Notes: generated by a model from the letters alone, not told the origin. Positions 25,375 through 35,266 are shown, counted from the stretch's first letter. The stretch: DNA of 64,000 nucleotides from Bin87 sp965220265 (GCA_965220265.1 CBDCPM010000004.1:4092001-4156000); one strand, 5' to 3'. Made by a program: numbers and translations.

Positions 25375-25456
25375 CACGCGGCCCAGGGCGCCCCTGCAGA
25401 CCACGGACAGGGAAATGTCCACCAGCATCGCCAGAGGGCCTCTCCGTAGCCCCAGC
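25375..25456. repeat. dispersed intergenic repeat, copy 2
   Basis: Partner of 24370-24451. Just upstream, at 25320-25374, lies a related stretch (GCGGCGGCCGTTTCCGTTTC ...) which, with the start of this copy, is also found in diverged form near 38590. Confidence 0.7.
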
Positions 25457-25571
25457 ACAGGAATTCGGGCACACCCACGGCAGGCACCATCAGCCCTCGC
25501 AAGCCCCCGTCACCGCATCGTTATGATCCTTCCATCGTCTTGTACGAACCCGAAGATTGGCGAGCTTGCAT

Positions 25572-27515
25572 ATGCTTCGAAAGATCCTGCTGTTCATCAC
25601 CTTGCTGCCGCTCGGGCTGGCCCTTGCGTGCGGCATCTTCGATGACCGGCAGACTGTGCCAGTCGAGGGGGATCCAGAAAACAAGCCTCGAGGTGCTGGA
25701 CAAGCTCAGGACGAATTACGGTGCGATGCCGAGTTGCGGCGGTTCCTTACCGATGCGTCACATTCGGTAGTTACAGCTGACGGCGCCAATGCCGCCGTTT
25801 CCTACGTGCAGTCGCAACACGACGACCATTGCCCGCCAAGCGATTGGAATCCTCATGTCTCCGCAGTGGCCATTGACGATGCTGGGAACATCGACGTCAG
25901 CTTCGCGCTTCCCGCCGTTCGAACTGGCAACAACGCCATCACGACCACCGGAGAGGGAACCCTTCGATGGGTGTTCCTGGTTGCAGACGGCCATTGGTAC
26001 GCAGCAGAGCCGGATGATCCGGCAATGCTGGGGGAAGACCGTTCGGAGAACGCCAGGCCGACGGCAGGAATGGCAACTCCGGCCGCTACTCCGGAACCCG
26101 AGCAAACGACGAAGTCCGTCACCGACAGGGACGTTTACGAAGAAGCCTGGGCTACCTGCAAAGGCTACTACCGAGGCGTAGAAGTTACACGGAGAAAGCA
26201 GGTCGCGCGCCTCAAATCACTCGAAGGACTTCGTGATTCCCTGCGCCGCAACTGCGACGGCGCCGTTGCCGCGGTTGCAGCCGCCTTGGGAGTTACTCCA
26301 GCGCCAGTCCCCACGTGGCCGCCCACGGCAACACCGTTGCCGGCATGGGCTCCTGTGCCTACTACAACGTGGTCGTTGGCGCCTACTCTGAGGCCGCCGC
26401 CGATGGTGTCCCGTCCGACCCCGCCCTACTCAGTCCAGCCGACGGCTCCAGCACCGACGCCGACGCCTGAGCACGCAGCCGCCAGCAACCCGTCGCGACC
26501 CACCGGCAGCCTGCAACGGCTGATGCTCGACCTCACGAACGAACGACGCGCCGCCGCCGGTGTACCAGCCGTCAGGATGGGCAACAACCGCGCCGCGCAG
26601 CTCCACGCGCAGGCTGCCCTAGAAGGCTGCTACAGCGGCCACTGGGACCGCTGGGGACTCAAGCCTAACCATCGCTACACCCTAGCTGGAGGCACCGGCG
26701 CCGACGCCGAGAACATGAGCGGCTCCAGTTACTGCACCCAGGCATCGGACAACTACGCAACGATCCGCAGCATGGAGGATGAAGTCCGAAAAACCGTGCA
26801 GGGCTGGATGGACAGCCCTGGCCACCGCAGAGCCCTGCTAGATCCGGCCTATACCATCCTGAACGTCGGGATCGCCAACGACGGCTACAGCACCACCATG
26901 ACCCAGCATTTCTCGACCGACTACGTCAGGTTCAGCCAGCGACCAACGATCAGCAACGACGGAACCCTCACGTTCAGCGCCAAAGTGGTCCGAGCCACAC
27001 TGGACATCGGAAACTCCGTCAACGTCCAAATTGCCTACGACCGGCCCCCGAAGCCTCTCACGTTGGGACAGTTGGCCCACACCTACGCCCTCTGCAACCC
27101 AACGCCCGTCGCCTACGTCGTCAAGCCGCTACCCGAGGGCAGCCACTACACGGGTGACGGAACACGCCAGCAAACGGTGCAGCGCAAATGCGTGGACCCG
27201 TACCTCACATCATCCGGCCGCGCAGCCCCTGCAAGCGCAGAAGAAGCTCACCAAGCCTGGGCAGCAGCAAAATCGGCCAGCGCCAACGCCCCCGACGTCA
27301 CGATAACCACTTCACGCATCATCGCCGAGGCCATGACCGTCAGTGCAAACTCCATCACCGTGCAAGCCGACATTGGCAGGATCCTCGACCACTACGGACC
27401 AGGGATCTACACCGTCCTACTGTGGGGCCACCCCGACCACATGTCGGCCCGTACGCCGCTGTCGAAACAGGCCATCTTCTGGAAAACCAGACCACCGTCA
27501 GGGGCACCATACTAG
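25572..27515 (+). CDS. CAP/SCP-domain lipoprotein
   Basis: About 647 aa from ATG 25572, with lipobox LALAC directly after a hydrophobic run (KILLFITLLPLGLALAC). Residues 25-210 contain no known domain. About 240-310 is a Pro/Thr linker. About 320-440 is a CAP (cysteine-rich secretory, PR-1) domain: LMLDLTNERRAAAGVPAVRM, the His-bearing CYSGHWDRWG, a second block AENMSGSSY, TVQGWMDSPGHRRALLDPAY, and a final MTQHFSTDYV. The expected His and Glu residues are present. The tail (440-647) is beta-rich. An extracellular, membrane-anchored protein; CAP function in bacteria is poorly known. Confidence 0.88.
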   Translation: MLRKILLFITLLPLGLALACGIFDDRQTVPVEGDPENKPRGAGQAQDELRCDAELRRFLTDASHSVVTADGANAAVSYVQSQHDDHCPPSDWNPHVSAVAIDDAGNIDVSFALPAVRTGNNAITTTGEGTLRWVFLVADGHWYAAEPDDPAMLGEDRSENARPTAGMATPAATPEPEQTTKSVTDRDVYEEAWATCKGYYRGVEVTRRKQVARLKSLEGLRDSLRRNCDGAVAAVAAALGVTPAPVPTWPPTATPLPAWAPVPTTTWSLAPTLRPPPMVSRPTPPYSVQPTAPAPTPTPEHAAASNPSRPTGSLQRLMLDLTNERRAAAGVPAVRMGNNRAAQLHAQAALEGCYSGHWDRWGLKPNHRYTLAGGTGADAENMSGSSYCTQASDNYATIRSMEDEVRKTVQGWMDSPGHRRALLDPAYTILNVGIANDGYSTTMTQHFSTDYVRFSQRPTISNDGTLTFSAKVVRATLDIGNSVNVQIAYDRPPKPLTLGQLAHTYALCNPTPVAYVVKPLPEGSHYTGDGTRQQTVQRKCVDPYLTSSGRAAPASAEEAHQAWAAAKSASANAPDVTITTSRIIAEAMTVSANSITVQADIGRILDHYGPGIYTVLLWGHPDHMSARTPLSKQAIFWKTRPPSGAPY

Positions 27516-27528
27516 GGCGTGTTGACAT

Positions 27529-28122
27529 TCAACCCTGATGCTTCGGCGGCTCTCTGACCGCCACCGTCACGGCGTCCCGAGGTATTCCTATCCCCTCCAG
27601 AAATGTGTAAACGCCCTCCACATCCCACTCGCTGGGCACTCCGATGAAGAGTTGGTTTTTGCCTTCGTGCAGGTCGATCATGAACACCCCGTCTTGATCC
27701 CATATGCCCTCTGACTCCATCAGGTCGTACCACTCAGAAAGCTCGGCGATGGTGTATTTGCCCTTGATGACGTTCAACTTCAAGCCCGACTCGGGATCGA
27801 GCAATTCTTGGAGGGCTTGTCGGGTCTCCTCCCACTTTTCAGGGTCGTTCTCATCCTCTGCGATGTAGATGTTGAGGACGGTTCCTCTCTTGGAAACGAA
27901 AAGCCCGCCGAATTCGGGAGATTTACTGGCGGCGCTTATCAAGCGGCCTCTCATGTGCTCCCTCGAGAATGACGGGTCCAGATTCTCGTAGATTGACCGG
28001 TCATACCGCTCTTCGATTGACGTGTCAGCGTTGCCGGACGGCCATTGCATCCACGCGAACCCGACCATGCTCGCTGCCAAGATTAGGAACCAGATCGTCA
28101 CAATGGCACGCCTAGTTACCAT
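27529..28122 (-). CDS. membrane-anchored hypothetical protein
   Basis: 197 aa from ATG 28122 (AAAGGCAAGAAA before it). One N-terminal membrane segment (RRAIVTIWFLILAASMVGFA) serves as signal anchor. The rest is hydrophilic with alpha/beta pattern: FGGLFVSKRGTVLNIYIAED, KYTIAELSEWYDLMES, GKNQLFIGVPSEWDVEGVY. No family recognised. Convergent with the CAP lipoprotein, stops 13 bp apart. Confidence 0.65.
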   Translation of the reverse strand: MVTRRAIVTIWFLILAASMVGFAWMQWPSGNADTSIEERYDRSIYENLDPSFSREHMRGRLISAASKSPEFGGLFVSKRGTVLNIYIAEDENDPEKWEETRQALQELLDPESGLKLNVIKGKYTIAELSEWYDLMESEGIWDQDGVFMIDLHEGKNQLFIGVPSEWDVEGVYTFLEGIGIPRDAVTVAVREPPKHQG

Positions 28123-28398
28123 TTTCTTGCCTTTGGGATTTGGCGGCCTTGCACAAAAATGAGAGTTTTGGGTAGTTCGCACCGCCGTGTTGAACAAAAA
28201 CCTTCAGTCAACACCTCGGAATCCTCCGCAGTTTCACCATGACGCAGCTCAGTTGAGCCTCCTCTAATCTCGCCAATACCATCGAACTCCAAAACCACGG
28301 CAGGAAGCAGGAAGACTGTACAGCCACAGTAACCCGTTGCGACCCGAATTGCCTTCAGATACCCTGAAACCGACCCCCATCCTTCCCGGAGGAGCGAA
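28123..28398. other. divergent intergenic region
   Basis: 276 bp with no gene; expected to hold promoters for both neighbours. Confidence 0.4.
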
Positions 28399-28677
28399 AT
28401 GGGCAACCACCCAGCATCAGACCACGACGCCATTGAAGATGCCCGCGAAACCATCGCCGGCATTCGGGAACTCGAACGAGTCTCCGCTGCATTCAGGAAA
28501 GCATTGCAGACCTTGGACAATCCTCGCTCCGGCCTGTGGGCCGGCATGACCTCCGACCTGGTACTGAGGTTCGCCCCGGACCAGGAAACCTTGGCTAGGG
28601 ACCTTCGCGCCATCTCGCCCAAAGGGCCCGCCAGGACCAAGTTCCTAGACCCCCACCCCAAGGTCATGGTCCTATGA
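28399..28677 (+). CDS. small helical protein paired with a retropepsin-like gene
   Basis: 92 aa; GGAGGAGCGAA before the ATG. Entirely helical, charged (AIEDARETIAGIRELERVSA, DQETLARDLRAIS). The stop overlaps the start of the protease-like gene (ATGA). Two-gene, overlapping layout suggests a partner or regulator of the protease. Family unknown. Confidence 0.65.
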   Translation: MGNHPASDHDAIEDARETIAGIRELERVSAAFRKALQTLDNPRSGLWAGMTSDLVLRFAPDQETLARDLRAISPKGPARTKFLDPHPKVMVL

Positions 28678-29114
28678 TCCAAGGCTGGTTTGAAGACGCA
28701 CAACCCACCATTATCGCGCGGGTCCTCATCCCCAGGCTCATGGTCAACGCCTACGCCACATTCCTGGTCGACACCGGTTCCGACTCCACCGGAATCCATC
28801 CCGACCCCACCGTCTTTGCCGACCTGCCCTACGCGCAACTCGAAAACCCCTTCGTCATCACCGGCGCAACCGGCAGCTCAAGGCGCTTCACCGAACCCGC
28901 GACCATCGCCATTGCCAGCGCCGACGGCGCCTCCGTTTACCACTACGACGTAGACATCTGGATAGCGACGCCCCAAGATGTCCCCGCCGGCTTGCCCTGC
29001 ATACTTGGTCAGGACATCCTCAAAGACCTGCGGATGACCCACGACCCCACGGACCACATCCTTACTTTCCATGTACGCAGAGCCGACCGCACCATCACAC
29101 TGTCAGGCCACTGA
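28674..29114 (+). CDS. retropepsin-like aspartyl protease
   Basis: 146 aa, the size of one retropepsin lobe. Catalytic motif TFLVDTGSDSTGI (DTG at residues about 33-35), flap region FVITGATGSSRRFTEP, and the hydrophobic ILGQDIL block near 115-121 (the ILG-x-D-x-L of the fold). No signal peptide, so probably cytoplasmic; would act as a homodimer. Stand-alone bacterial retropepsins are known, but their targets are mostly unknown. Overlaps the upstream helical gene by 4 bp, so the two are made together. Confidence 0.8.
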   Translation: MIQGWFEDAQPTIIARVLIPRLMVNAYATFLVDTGSDSTGIHPDPTVFADLPYAQLENPFVITGATGSSRRFTEPATIAIASADGASVYHYDVDIWIATPQDVPAGLPCILGQDILKDLRMTHDPTDHILTFHVRRADRTITLSGH

Positions 29115-29453
29115 CCGACCCGTTGCCAACCCCAGACACAAGACAAGCCGTAGCACATCGCGACGCTCACACCGGTCAGGTCGCGGTAGCAGCCCCCACG
29201 CCTCGCCGACTACACCGGGACGAGTGCGCCGGTCGGCATTGACACCACACCGACCACCCTCACGTTCCACATGAAGAGTGAGCGTAAAACAAGGGAATTA
29301 CATACTTGACGATCCCAAGCCGAATGACTAAACGAGCCAACCAACTGACTCACTCGGATTAGCTGAAACGGTGCTTCAGCACGTGGAGTTGCAAGGGAAT
29401 ATACGACAACTCCCATCAGGCGGCGACAAGCCGCAGTACGAGGGTAGTGAAAA
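29115..29453. other. intergenic region, no gene seen
   Basis: 339 bp. Contains TTGACG near 29308 as a weak -35 candidate for the next gene but no good -10. No RNA gene recognised. Confidence 0.4.
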
Positions 29454-30092
29454 ATGGAAGCTCGTGAAACACATAACTCGACACTGTTGAGGTTCTTGCA
29501 GTTGGTCAAGGAGAACTTCGGATGCCGCCGAGTTCTATATCCGGGAAGTTACCTGGACATCACACCTTCGTTGGTCTTTCCCGAAGTCTGCTACGTGGAT
29601 TCCTTGAAGGGCATTGCCCGGCGGCTGACCGACCCCGAACTGATGAAGCACATAAATGCCCACAAGCACTACACAGAGGATCCTGCTATCCGTTGCTATG
29701 AAGCGGATTACGGCACATTTGCAGGCGAACCTGCGGGTTCCTTTGACCTGTTGATTTCCCTGAACGCAGGCCCCATTTCTCAGCGTTGTCGGCGCTTCCT
29801 GAAACACGACGGGTTGCTGCTGACCAACAACGGCCATTACGATGCCAACCGAGCTTATGTTGACCCTGCCTACGAATTCGTCGCCGCGCTTGAAAGCGGA
29901 GCCATGAACTGGGAATCACTCCCAAGAAACCCCCTTCCGTACTTCAGTACCCGTTTGGGCGAAGAACTAACCCCGGGTATGGTGGAGCGGGATGAAAAGA
30001 GGCCGCCCAGCAAGGCTCGATTCCGGCCATCCCAACACGCCGATTCGTACCTGTTCAAGTGTGCCCGTGATTTGGGATCGTCAAGTATATAA
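29454..30092 (+). CDS. class I methyltransferase-like protein
   Basis: 212 aa. CRRVLYPGSYLDITPSLVFP looks like the first strand and glycine loop of a Rossmann-type methyltransferase; a second acidic strand (EVCYVDS) and FDLLISLNAGPISQRCRRFL (motif IV-V position) followed by HDGLLLTNN fit the same fold. The classical GxGxG is reduced to PGSYLD. C-terminal 60 residues basic. Substrate unknown. It sits alone between a protease pair and the modification locus. Confidence 0.55.
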   Translation: MEARETHNSTLLRFLQLVKENFGCRRVLYPGSYLDITPSLVFPEVCYVDSLKGIARRLTDPELMKHINAHKHYTEDPAIRCYEADYGTFAGEPAGSFDLLISLNAGPISQRCRRFLKHDGLLLTNNGHYDANRAYVDPAYEFVAALESGAMNWESLPRNPLPYFSTRLGEELTPGMVERDEKRPPSKARFRPSQHADSYLFKCARDLGSSSI

Positions 30093-30183
30093 TTCCCTAA
30101 AACAATGGTTTTGGGTCTAACCTGCACAAATAATCGCCTCAAAACCGATTATTTGTGCAAAGCCTCCAATTCCCGAAAGCAAT

Positions 30184-30597
30184 AACCCGAACGCGCCCAC
30201 CCTCACGGTGGTGCCCGACGGACACACCCGCCAGCCGACCCCCGTGCTGAAGGCGTCCGAACTGCGGTGGCTAACCCACTACGTCCAAGCCCTGAACGAC
30301 CTCGAACCGCCGCTGCCGTCGCGTGCGGCACTATCTGGCCCGCGAGCCGCCGGTTTCGCCTCGGACGACCCCATGGAAATCGTGGTCGTGGTCGACGACC
30401 GCGGCAGGGCCAACCTCGAGAGTCGGCTGGCGCAAGCCGCCGAGGTTGCGTCTGAGTCACTGCCAAGCGTGCAGCCGCAGATCAGCATCCTGTCTGTCGA
30501 GCAGTGGGCCGAGCGAATGGACGGAGCAACACCCGAGGCTCATCACAACGTCTGGCTGGCTCCCGACACCGCTTCACGAGGGGATGGCGCGTAGAGC
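30184..30597 (+). pseudogene. C-terminal domain copy of the winged-helix protein at 16333
   Basis: 138 codons without their own good start (a GTG at 30208 is possible). NPNAPTLTVVPDGH, GPRAAGFASDDPMEIVVVVD, AQAAEVASESLPSVQPQISI and EAHHNVWLAPDTASR match the C-terminus of the 16333-17865 product closely. The N-terminal 370 residues are absent. Could be a stand-alone small protein if GTG is used, but looks like a truncated duplicate left when the module was copied. Confidence 0.7.
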
Positions 30598-30679
30598 GGC
30601 CCCAAACGGCCCGAGGGCAACCATGCACCAGAAAGGCCGTAGAACGCGCCCGGGGGCCGTATACGACGAAGCTGGGGCA
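30184..30679 (+). repeat. 497-bp module, copy 2
   Basis: Counterpart of 17454-17950, including the conserved non-coding leader at 30598-30679. It ends about 80 bp before the Nmad3 start, just as copy 1 ends about 80 bp before the SNF2 remnant. Confidence 0.8.
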
Positions 30680-30760
30680 CTCCGCAAGACCGGAGCATCA
30701 CTGGATGTCGGCATGCGCCGGTGCTACTCTGGCGCACAGTCGAAAGCCGGACGTAGAACC

Positions 30761-31666
30761 TTGAAACCGAAAAACCTGATCATCAGCCGCAAGGGGTTTG
30801 ATTCCGGCTCCGGAGGCTGTCCCAGCCCCATCTTCCCCGACGGCACCATGTTCTCGCTGCCCATCCCTTCCTACGACGAGGAAGCGTTCGAAGACCTTCA
30901 ACACGGCGACATCGACATCGCGAGCGTCGTTGCCGGCATCACCAACGGCCGTATGAGCGGGCTTGACCTGGTCCATCTGGACCCCGACCTGAACTTCGAC
31001 GCGCACCGGTACCGGAAAGACCGCCCCGACTGGCAGCAATGGCGGGGAATGCTTGGCCAAGCCGGCATCGCGCAGAGCCACCTGAATAAGCAGGGCATTG
31101 ACAGCGGCGACGTCTTCCTGTTCTTCGGCTTCTACCGCCAGGCGGAAGAAACCACCCAGGGCTGGCGCTTCATCAAGGGAGCGCCCGAGCTGCACGTCCT
31201 GTGGGGCTGGCTCCAGGTCGAGCGGAAGTATCGAGTCGCCGACATCGGGCCCAATGACCTCCCCTGGGCACGCCATCATCCCCACCTCGCTTCGAAGTAC
31301 CGCGACGACAGGAACACCGTCTACGCGGCGACGCCAAAGCTCGAACTGGGCGGTGACAACCAGCGCGAAATCGCGGGATGGGGAGTATTTCCCAGGTTCG
31401 ACCGACGACTGGTCCTGACCGATCCCAACGGCGCCGGCGTGTCGAATTGGCGTCTGCCACGGTGGTGCTATCCCGAGGGCAACAAGCAGCCCTTGACCTA
31501 CCACCCCGACCGCAAACGTTGGCAGCACGACGCCAACCACGCCTACCTGCGCACCGTCGGTAGGGGGCAGGAGTTCGTGCTGGACCTCGCTCACTACCCC
31601 GAGACAGTCGGATGGTTGTCTAATCTGGTGAGCGGCCTCGGACCCGAAGACTGGCCGAGGCACTAG
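30761..31666 (+). CDS. Nmad3-family protein (nucleotide-modification-associated)
   Basis: 301 aa from TTG 30761; an ATG upstream at about 30713 is also in frame, but the family begins at KNLIISRKGFDSGSGG, right after the TTG. Hallmarks: SRKGFDSGSGGCPSPIFPDG, TMFSLPIP, GDVFLFFGFYRQ, LHVLWGWLQVE, and the C-terminal VSNWRLPRW and YHPDRKRW. Nmad3 proteins are known from comparative genomics to accompany synthesis or use of hypermodified DNA bases; no biochemical activity is claimed here. Followed by DUF499, DUF1156 and GIY-YIG genes on the same strand. A tail fragment of a paralogue lies at 23100. Confidence 0.82.
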   Translation: MKPKNLIISRKGFDSGSGGCPSPIFPDGTMFSLPIPSYDEEAFEDLQHGDIDIASVVAGITNGRMSGLDLVHLDPDLNFDAHRYRKDRPDWQQWRGMLGQAGIAQSHLNKQGIDSGDVFLFFGFYRQAEETTQGWRFIKGAPELHVLWGWLQVERKYRVADIGPNDLPWARHHPHLASKYRDDRNTVYAATPKLELGGDNQREIAGWGVFPRFDRRLVLTDPNGAGVSNWRLPRWCYPEGNKQPLTYHPDRKRWQHDANHAYLRTVGRGQEFVLDLAHYPETVGWLSNLVSGLGPEDWPRH

Positions 31667-31855
31667 CATCCTCATCATTAGCCGCGAGGCACGTCATTAT
31701 TCGCTGAACCCAACGGTAACGCCAACGGAGTACCACCGCACAAGAATGGTGCTACAATCCGCCCGAGCAATTTCCCGTAGGCTCCAACCGCCAGATGGAA
31801 ATGCTACATCCAGCCATTGAAAGCGGGAACTGACCTGCACCCTGGAGAGTTCCAG
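31667..31855. other. gap before DUF499 gene
   Basis: 189 bp; GGAG at 31843-31846 serves the ATG at 31856. No gene. This gap may hold a separate promoter for the ATPase-methylase-nuclease genes. Confidence 0.4.
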
Positions 31856-34800
31856 ATGACCACCGCCCAATATCCGAACGCGGACGCACTTCACAAGGGA
31901 CTGGCAATCTACCGTGACCAGATGAGTGAATTCGTCGCACGGGTCCTGCGCCAGAAACAAGGTTCACGACTGGAACAGACAGTTGCCAACTCACTCACAG
32001 ACCGGCAAAAGCAGGCCTTTGAGGACAAGTTACGGGAAACCGGCGGAGACGTGCCGCTCTCCATAGAAATTGGGTACATTCCTAATCTAGTCGAACGCAA
32101 CTGGTCCGAACTGTTCCAGCATCAATTCGCCAAGGCGAACACCATCAGGAACATCCTGAGAACCGTGCGGGACATCCGTAACGACCTGTCCCACGACACC
32201 AGCGGACAGGACGTCCCGGCCGAAATGGCCGAGGCCAACCTGTACTACATCAGTGACGCACTTGCCAGGATCAACCGTCCGGAACAAGCCCAAGAAGTTT
32301 TGGACATCCGCTCGCAGATCCGCGGGCCTGCCCCTGTGGAACCAAGCCAAATGGAGCTGTCTGCGCCCGTGTCTGACCAAGAGTCAGAACACCGAAACGG
32401 CCATCCACTCAAAAACTGGCAGGACGTCATACGCCCCAAAGAAGACGTGGCAGAAGGCTCATTCCTAGAAGCCGACTTCGCTGCCGACATCCAGGAAGTC
32501 ATTCTAGGTACAGCGCCCGCAATGTATGGTGACCCGTTGGAGTTCTTCCGCTGCACCTACATCACCGGCGGCATGCGTGACCTGTTGGTTACGGCCACCA
32601 AGCGCATCAACAACAAGGGCGGCAATCCCATCATACAGACCAAAACAGGCTTCGGTGGAGGTAAGACTCACAGCCTCATCGCGCTGTACCACCTGATCAA
32701 CAGCGCCGACGAACTGCTGAACGCAGCAGATGCCACACAAACCGCCGGCATTAGGGAAGCAGTCGTTGGCATCCTGTCCGACGCCGGTGTTGACCCCCAC
32801 CAACGAGTGGAAGCGAAAATCTGCGTGCTCCAATGCGACTGGCTGTCGCAAACAAGCACGCGCAGCACTGACACCGGAGATCCGCTAAACACCCTGTGGG
32901 GCGAGTTGGCTTGGCAGCTAGGTGGACAATCCGCCTATGAAACCGTGGGCACGGCGGCACGACGAGGCACAGCCCCCGGAGGCGAAGAACTGGGAAACCT
33001 GTTCAGCATGGTAGGCCCGTGCGTCATCCTCATCGACGAAATCGTCAACTACGCGCGCAACACAGACCTCGACACAATAAGCTCCTTCTTCCAGAACCTC
33101 ACCGGCGCGGTCAACCGGTGCGACAATGTCGCGCTCATCGTAACGCTGCCGACTTCCACCACCGAAGCCGGCGGTCCACGCGGCGAAGAAGCGATGGCCG
33201 TGCTGGAAAACCTGCTCAACCGAGTACAAGCAGTCACCCAGGTTGCACAGGCCAGCAACGACGAAGCCTTCGCCGTGGTGAGGCGCCGCCTCTTCCAAGA
33301 ACAATGCGATGAGGCGGCTAGAGAAGAAACCTGCCAAGCCTTTTACCGGATGTACCAGCGCAACGCCGGCGACTATCCCCCAGAGGCTCGCGAAACCCGC
33401 TACCTAGAGCGGCTCCGCCAATGCTATCCCATCCACCCGGAGATTTTTGACCGACTCTACGAAGACTGGTCCCTGTACCACCAGTTCCAGCGCACCCGCG
33501 GCGTACTACGCACGATGGCACACACCATCAGTTGGCTGTGCGCCGACAACAACCAGTCACCGCTGATAATGCCCGGCAACTTACCCTTCAGTGAAACGTC
33601 AATCAACGCGGAGTTCCTCCGGTTACTGGGTCCACAGTGGGACGCGGTCATGGGCGAAGTCGACCGGGACAACTCCCGTACCCACGCCATCGACCGGCAA
33701 AAACCGGAGCGATTCGGTTCCGTCGGTGGCGCAGCACGACGTGCTGCCCGTGCCGTGTTCCTCGGCAGCGCTACTGAGAAGGCAGTTCGTGGAATCACCG
33801 CAAGACAGGTCAACCTGGCCGTAGTTATGCCCGGACACGGCGCAGCCGTGTACTCCGAGGCTGTGCAAGCTATGGACGGCGAGCTGTACCACTTCTACCG
33901 CGGCAATGACGCTCGATATTACTTTGACTCGCAAGAAAACCTTAACAAAGTAGTCAACGACCGAGCCGCCGAATTGACCAACGAGGCAGTAGACGAGGAA
34001 ATCATCCGCCGCCTCAGTGAGTTCAACCACCGTAATCCTAACCGTGCCGTAATAGCTTGCCCACAGTCGTCCGCCGAAGTACGAGATGAAGATTTCGTCA
34101 GGCTCGCTATCCTCCGCCCAGACCAGGCCAAGCCAAGTCGAGCCGCCGAAATCGACCACGCTTCAGAAACGGCCAGCTCGATGCTGTCCAACTGTGGGAA
34201 CGAAGTGAGGCGAACTCGGCCCAACACGTTGCTGTTCCTAGCCGCTTCCAACGATGGCGTACGCGAGATGCGATCCGCCGCACGGCGGTTCCTAGCTTGG
34301 GATTCCATCATCAACGGAAGCCGCCGGGTGGCCAATCTGATAGGTGACCGGCGCACCCAGAGCACCGAACAGCAGCAGGAAGCCAACAGAGCCATGCAGA
34401 GCACCCTGTCCAACGCCTACCGCTGGATCATGGCACCACTCCAACCAGAACCGCAGACCGCCGAGTACGAAACCAACAACTGGAGGCAGGTCGCGCCCCA
34501 ACCCGACATAGCGGTCAACGCTTTCCAAAGATTCGTCGGAGATGAACTGCTCGTAGACACGCTGGCGCCCCAAGCCCTCAACCGGACATTGCACGAAAGG
34601 CTGTGGAATGGTCCAAACCCTCGGTATCACGTCACCATTGACGAATTGTGGGAACTCCTCACCCGCAACATCTACTTCGGTCTTCGACTACGCAACCGAC
34701 AGGTTCTGGAACAATGTCTAGCCGCCGGCATCAGTGATGGTGCTCTCAGCCGAGCCGACGGTTACGATGACCAGACAGGTCAGTACCACAACCTATTCCG

Positions 34801-35254
34801 CAACGTCGACGGAAGCCAGACCACCTACCAGGAACAACCTCTGACTGGCTCAACCCTCATCGTAGAACCTGGCATCACACAGATTGCCCAAGAAGAACAG
34901 GACGACCCCGTACCCGATGAACCACCCATTGATGATGACGACCGAGAAAACGAAAAAACCTCGGACACGGAAACCCGAGAAATCTCAGAACCACCGCCGC
35001 CCGAGCCCCGTCGCCCACGCCACATGGTAGCTCGCAAAACGGTGGCCCAGCAGGAGGCAGTTTCCTACGACTTCAACACGACCATCAGGGACGAAATCGC
35101 ACGCGTCATGGCCGCTGCTGGATGTGAAGTGACCGTGGAGGTTGTAGTCACCGGCGCCAACGCCGACGGGATCTCCGAAAATGTCGCGCGCAGCCTGCGG
35201 GACAACAGCAATATGCTGGGCATCGAGCTGGAAGACGACACCACTGACGAGTAG
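31856..35254 (+). CDS. DUF499 (BrxC/PglY-like) P-loop ATPase with Swt1-type N-terminus
   Basis: 1132 aa from ATG 31856 (GGAG 9 nt upstream). Residues 1-150 form a helical Swt1/HEPN-like domain: NTIRNILRTVRDIRNDLSHD (the R-D-LSH motif). Walker A TGFGGGKTHSLIALYH lies near 264-279, and Walker B CVILIDEIVNYAR near 389-401. The C-terminal part has an acidic linker (DDPVPDEPPIDDDDRENEK) and a final alpha/beta domain. DUF499 ATPases include BrxC/PglY of BREX and the COG1483 ATPases found beside COG1743 methylases. It should be the motor or regulator of the system. The DUF1156 gene starts 12 bp downstream. Confidence 0.9.
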   Translation: MTTAQYPNADALHKGLAIYRDQMSEFVARVLRQKQGSRLEQTVANSLTDRQKQAFEDKLRETGGDVPLSIEIGYIPNLVERNWSELFQHQFAKANTIRNILRTVRDIRNDLSHDTSGQDVPAEMAEANLYYISDALARINRPEQAQEVLDIRSQIRGPAPVEPSQMELSAPVSDQESEHRNGHPLKNWQDVIRPKEDVAEGSFLEADFAADIQEVILGTAPAMYGDPLEFFRCTYITGGMRDLLVTATKRINNKGGNPIIQTKTGFGGGKTHSLIALYHLINSADELLNAADATQTAGIREAVVGILSDAGVDPHQRVEAKICVLQCDWLSQTSTRSTDTGDPLNTLWGELAWQLGGQSAYETVGTAARRGTAPGGEELGNLFSMVGPCVILIDEIVNYARNTDLDTISSFFQNLTGAVNRCDNVALIVTLPTSTTEAGGPRGEEAMAVLENLLNRVQAVTQVAQASNDEAFAVVRRRLFQEQCDEAAREETCQAFYRMYQRNAGDYPPEARETRYLERLRQCYPIHPEIFDRLYEDWSLYHQFQRTRGVLRTMAHTISWLCADNNQSPLIMPGNLPFSETSINAEFLRLLGPQWDAVMGEVDRDNSRTHAIDRQKPERFGSVGGAARRAARAVFLGSATEKAVRGITARQVNLAVVMPGHGAAVYSEAVQAMDGELYHFYRGNDARYYFDSQENLNKVVNDRAAELTNEAVDEEIIRRLSEFNHRNPNRAVIACPQSSAEVRDEDFVRLAILRPDQAKPSRAAEIDHASETASSMLSNCGNEVRRTRPNTLLFLAASNDGVREMRSAARRFLAWDSIINGSRRVANLIGDRRTQSTEQQQEANRAMQSTLSNAYRWIMAPLQPEPQTAEYETNNWRQVAPQPDIAVNAFQRFVGDELLVDTLAPQALNRTLHERLWNGPNPRYHVTIDELWELLTRNIYFGLRLRNRQVLEQCLAAGISDGALSRADGYDDQTGQYHNLFRNVDGSQTTYQEQPLTGSTLIVEPGITQIAQEEQDDPVPDEPPIDDDDRENEKTSDTETREISEPPPPEPRRPRHMVARKTVAQQEAVSYDFNTTIRDEIARVMAAAGCEVTVEVVVTGANADGISENVARSLRDNSNMLGIELEDDTTDE

Positions 35255-35266
35255 GGGCCAATAGCG

